The notes under the pieces are model-generated. The model did no database searches. It was given only the letters and a program-made list of their open reading frames with translations, and had not been told where the DNA came from. A DNA stretch of 64,000 bases, from assembly GCA_031177685.1 (NCBI GenBank), contig JAPSGI010000001.1, positions 1 through 64,000 of the forward strand, given 5' to 3'. Below, piece by piece: positions 61,428 through 64,000 of this stretch. A program made the position numbers and the translations under genes. This DNA comes from Solirubrobacteraceae bacterium. Its GTDB lineage: Bacteria; Actinomycetota; Thermoleophilia; Solirubrobacterales; Solirubrobacteraceae. Within the stretch, counting starts at the first letter, position 1; each line of letters opens with the position of its first letter.

Positions 61428-62228
61428 ATGAGCACGACGGTGGCGGAGAGCAGCAGCGCGGCGCGGTGGGGCCGGACGTGGGGCGCCCGCCCGCGCGACT
61501 GGGCGGTCGTGGAGGCGCAGCAGCTGCCGATCTACGAGGAGGCGCTGCGGCGGGCCGGCCTGGGGGCCGGCGACCGGGTGCTGGACGTCGGCTGCGGCAC
61601 GGGCGCGTTCCTGCGCGCCGCCACGGACCGCGGGGCCGAGGTCTGCGGGCTCGACGCCTCGCAGGCGCTCCTTGAAATCGCGCGCGAGCGCGTGCCCGAG
61701 GCCGAGCTGCGCCACGGCGACATGGAGCGCCTGCCCTACGACGACGACTCCTTCGACGTCGTCACCGGGTTCAACTCGTTCTTCTTCGCCGACGACATGG
61801 TCGCGGCGCTGCGCGAGGCGCGCCGCGTGGCGCGGCCGGGCGCCCGCGTCGTGATCCAGGTGTGGGGCCGGCCCGAGGCGTGCGACCTGACCGCGATGAA
61901 GGGCGCGGTCCGGCCGTTTTTGCCACCGCCCCCGCCGGGCGCGCCCGCGCCGCCGGCGCTGTGGGAGCCCGGCGTTCTGGAGGAGATCGCCTCCGCGGCG
62001 GGGCTGGCGCCCGGGGAGGCCTTCGACCTGCGCACGGAGCTCGAGTACGCGGACGAGGACGCGCTCGCGCGAGGCATCCTCTCGGCGGCCCTGGCGGTCG
62101 AGGCGGTGGCCGCGGCCGGCGAGGAGCCCGTGCGCGCGGCGATCGTCGACGCGCTCGCGCCCTACCGCACGCCGGACGGCGGCTACCGCCTGTCCAACGA
62201 GTGGCGCTTCCTCCTGGCGACCGCGTGA
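61428..62228 (+). CDS. SAM-dependent methyltransferase (UbiE-like)
   Basis: 266 residues from ATG with GGGAGGAGCGG. Motif I 'RVLDVGCGTGAFLRAATDRG', 'VCGLDASQALLEIARERV' and 'GDMERLPYDDDSFDVVTGFN', then 'VARPGARVVIQVWGRPE'. Acts on a small molecule. Its promoter is shared with the divergent padR gene, which may respond to the toxic or signal compound that the enzyme modifies. Confidence 0.9.
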   Translation: MSTTVAESSSAARWGRTWGARPRDWAVVEAQQLPIYEEALRRAGLGAGDRVLDVGCGTGAFLRAATDRGAEVCGLDASQALLEIARERVPEAELRHGDMERLPYDDDSFDVVTGFNSFFFADDMVAALREARRVARPGARVVIQVWGRPEACDLTAMKGAVRPFLPPPPPGAPAPPALWEPGVLEEIASAAGLAPGEAFDLRTELEYADEDALARGILSAALAVEAVAAAGEEPVRAAIVDALAPYRTPDGGYRLSNEWRFLLATA

Positions 62229-62241
62229 GGCGTCGGGGCCG

Positions 62242-62616
62242 CTAGGCCTCGGCGGGGCCGTCGCCCGCCGACAGCGCGGCCGCGCCGAGGGCCGCGGCGG
62301 CCATCGCCGGCACGGCGAGCAGGACCGACTGGCCGCGCGAGAAGTAGCCGGCGCGACCGCCGGCCAGCGCGGCCAGCGTGTCGGCGAGGTCGCACGCCAC
62401 GCCGGCCGTCAGCCACGTGCGCCGGGCGTCGCCGGTGGTGGACGTCGCGCCGTAGGCGAGCGCGAGGTCGCGGATGCCGAACAGGCGCGCCAGGTACGGG
62501 GACTGCGGGTTGCCGGCGGGGTCGAGCAGGAACGCGCGTCCCGCCAGCCGCGGGGTGAGCCACGCGCCGGCGCCGACCGCGACGCGCATGGCGGAGAGGG
62601 TACGGACGGGGTCCAT
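62242..62616 (-). CDS. Small membrane protein, unknown
   Basis: 124 residues from ATG 62616. Three or four short hydrophobic stretches ('MRVAVGAGAWLTPRLAGRAF', 'ARLFGIRDLALAYGA', 'VLLAVPAMAAAALGAAALSA'). The 'LFGIRDLALAYG' phrase occurs in a small family of actinobacterial membrane proteins of unknown role. Convergent with the methyltransferase. Confidence 0.6.
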   Translation of the reverse strand: MDPVRTLSAMRVAVGAGAWLTPRLAGRAFLLDPAGNPQSPYLARLFGIRDLALAYGATSTTGDARRTWLTAGVACDLADTLAALAGGRAGYFSRGQSVLLAVPAMAAAALGAAALSAGDGPAEA

Positions 62617-62686
62617 GCGGCGCACGCTATCCGGTGCCGGCCCGCGAGGGCAAAGGGGAACCGTCGCGCGTAAGCTGGCGCTCGCG

Positions 62687-63016
62687 ATGGCCTTCGACGA
62701 GCAACTCGCCGAGCGGGTCCGCGCTCTGCTGTCCGGGCGGGTGGACGTGGACGAGCGCCGCATGTTCGGCGGGCTGGGCCTGCTGATCGCCGGGAACATG
62801 TGCGTCGGCGTGATCGGCGAGGACCTGATCGTCCGGCTCGATCCCGACGACGCCGCGGCCGCGCTGGCCGAGCCGGGTGCGCGCCCGTTCGACTTCACCG
62901 GGCGCCCGATGCGCGGGTGGCTGTTCGTCGGGCCGGACGCCACCGCGGAGGACGGCGACCTCGAGCGCTGGGTCCGCCGCGCCGAGGCGTTCGCCGCCAG
63001 CCTGCCCCCGAAGTAG
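62687..63016 (+). CDS. TfoX N-terminal domain protein
   Basis: 109 residues from ATG 62687. 'ERRMFGGLGLLIAGNMCVGV' and 'LIVRLDPDDAAAAL' with 'PMRGWLFVGPD' match the TfoX-N fold (a YjbR-like fold). It lacks the C-terminal TfoX domain, as is common for stand-alone members. Function unknown. Confidence 0.85.
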   Translation: MAFDEQLAERVRALLSGRVDVDERRMFGGLGLLIAGNMCVGVIGEDLIVRLDPDDAAAALAEPGARPFDFTGRPMRGWLFVGPDATAEDGDLERWVRRAEAFAASLPPK

Positions 63017-63025
63017 CCGCGCGCG

Positions 63026-64000
63026 ATGGCCGCGGCCGGACAGCTCTCGCGCGCGATGCCCGCGGCCGCGGCGCCCGCGCGCCGCGTGCTCGGGGTCGCC
63101 GCGCTGGCCGGGCTGGCGCTGTGCGCGTGGGTGATCGTGAGCGGCGCCGCGTACCGGCCCACACCGCTGGTCCCCGGGCGGCAGGGCGGGTTTCCGCTGT
63201 GGCTGCGGGGACCCCTGGGCGAGCTGGGCGGCTACCTCCCGTACCACGACTTCGCCGTGTGGATGATCGTGATGCTCGGCGCGTGGCTGGTGGCGCTGGT
63301 CACCGTGCCCGCGCTGGGCGCGCGCTGGGTCGTGGGCGCGGTGGTCGTGCTGCACCTGCTGTTCGCGCTCGGGCCGCCGCTGATCTCCGCCGACGTCTTC
63401 GGCTACGTCGACTGGGGCCGGATGGGCGCGCTGCACGGGCTCAATCCGTACGCGACCGACTCGGGGACCGTGGTCAGCGATCCGGCGTACCCGTTCGTGC
63501 GCTGGGACCACTTCTCCTCGCCCTACGGGCCGCTGTTCACGCTGCTCACCTACGCGCTGGCGCCGCTGCGCGTGCCCGGCGCGCTGTGGGCGCTCAAGCT
63601 GCTGGTGCTGGCCGCGAGCCTGAGCTGCTGCGCGCTGATCTGGGCCTCGGCGCGCCGGCTGGGTCGCGATCCGCGCTTCGCGCTCGCGCTCTACGGCCTC
63701 AACCCGGCCGTGCTCGTGTACGCGGTCGGGGGCGTGCACAACGACGTGCTGGCGATGGCGCTGGTGATGACCGGCGTGTGGTTGGTCCTGCGGGGGCGCG
63801 AGCCGGCGGGCGCGGCGGCGGGCGTGCTGGCCGTCGCGGTCAAGGCGTCGGCCGGGCTGGCGGTTCCCTTCTTGGTGCTGGCCGCGCACGCGCGCCGGCG
63901 CGCGCTCACGGCCGCGGCGGTCGCGGGCGGCGCCGTGGTCGCGGTCGCGCTCGTCGCCTTCGGCGCGCACGCGCTGGACTTCGTCAACGTGCTGCGCACC
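63026..64000 (+). CDS. MptB-like polyprenol-phosphomannose mannosyltransferase, 3' end cut
   Basis: 325 residues visible from ATG 63026; it runs off the window. Multi-pass membrane glycosyltransferase: hydrophobic segments near 22-40, 78-98, 105-120, 185-205 and beyond, and the acceptor-site phrase 'ISADVFGYVDWGRMGALHGL' with 'NPYATDSG' typical of MptB/GT-C enzymes, the Asp likely catalytic. It would add mannose from a lipid carrier outside the membrane during glycan synthesis. Confidence 0.82.
   Translation, partial: MAAAGQLSRAMPAAAAPARRVLGVAALAGLALCAWVIVSGAAYRPTPLVPGRQGGFPLWLRGPLGELGGYLPYHDFAVWMIVMLGAWLVALVTVPALGARWVVGAVVVLHLLFALGPPLISADVFGYVDWGRMGALHGLNPYATDSGTVVSDPAYPFVRWDHFSSPYGPLFTLLTYALAPLRVPGALWALKLLVLAASLSCCALIWASARRLGRDPRFALALYGLNPAVLVYAVGGVHNDVLAMALVMTGVWLVLRGREPAGAAAGVLAVAVKASAGLAVPFLVLAAHARRRALTAAAVAGGAVVAVALVAFGAHALDFVNVLRT

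Overview
This is a 64 kb piece of a very GC-rich bacterial chromosome. GTG and TTG starts are frequent and stop/start overlaps (GTGA, ATGA, TGATG) are common. The set of proteins (SnoaL-like pairs, LuxR regulators with long helical N-termini, an MptB-like mannosyltransferase, an F420-type luciferase-like oxidoreductase, GAF-PP2C phosphatase, PucR regulator) suggests a soil actinobacterium, probably Thermoleophilia/Solirubrobacterales. That placement is an inference from gene content and was not tested by phylogeny.

Layout. 1-7.7 kb: the 3' end of serS, a LVIVD-repeat protein, two tRNA-Ser genes, a methyltransferase, a DUF1326/DUF2182 pair, a DUF445/Abi-alpha pair and tRNA-Arg(ACG). 7.7-18.7 kb: a compact catabolic island with visibly lower GC at third positions. 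It holds a histidinol-dehydrogenase-like enzyme, two SDRs, an HpcH/HpaI aldolase, an IolD-like ThDP hydrolase, a D-2-hydroxyacid dehydrogenase, an SMP-30 lactonase, a DegT aminotransferase and a GntR/FCD regulator. Five promoter regions in it share a TGATT-RRAT-RAC type motif, and a cytochrome P450 remnant marks its right edge. 19-30 kb: MarR, acyl-CoA dehydrogenase and 3-hydroxyacyl-CoA dehydrogenase facing a B12 mutase (two subunits), a PucR regulator, an ACT protein, leucine/valine dehydrogenase and a fused 2-oxoacid:ferredoxin oxidoreductase. Active-site residues mark the mutase as isobutyryl-CoA type, so these genes can be read as a valine to butyryl-CoA route. 30-45 kb: mixed housekeeping and envelope genes: glycoside hydrolase, glycosyltransferase, metallophosphoesterase, GroES-like protein, amidase, PdxH, a thiol-redox/thioesterase operon, YqgE, a secreted S33 hydrolase, a PHP phosphatase and ArsR. 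45-64 kb: Usp proteins, FAD oxidases, a subtilase, TadA, a beta-helix protein, tRNA-Ser(CGA), a LuxR regulator, a methyltransferase/dead-hydrolase fusion, a STAS/PP2C pair, an HD-GYP/LuxR fusion, DsrE, an LLM oxidoreductase, a PadR/methyltransferase divergon with a tandem-repeat operator, TfoX-N, and the start of an MptB-like mannosyltransferase.

The strongest candidate for an undescribed system is the 7.8-18.2 kb island. It has an IolD homologue without any other recognisable inositol gene, its own regulator and its own repeated operator-like motif. Other notable points are the isobutyryl-CoA mutase module, a methyltransferase fused to an alpha/beta-hydrolase that has lost its nucleophile and its histidine, and a 32-bp direct repeat around the tRNA-Ser(CGA)/LuxR/fusion segment. 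No CRISPR array, transposase, integrase or origin was seen.
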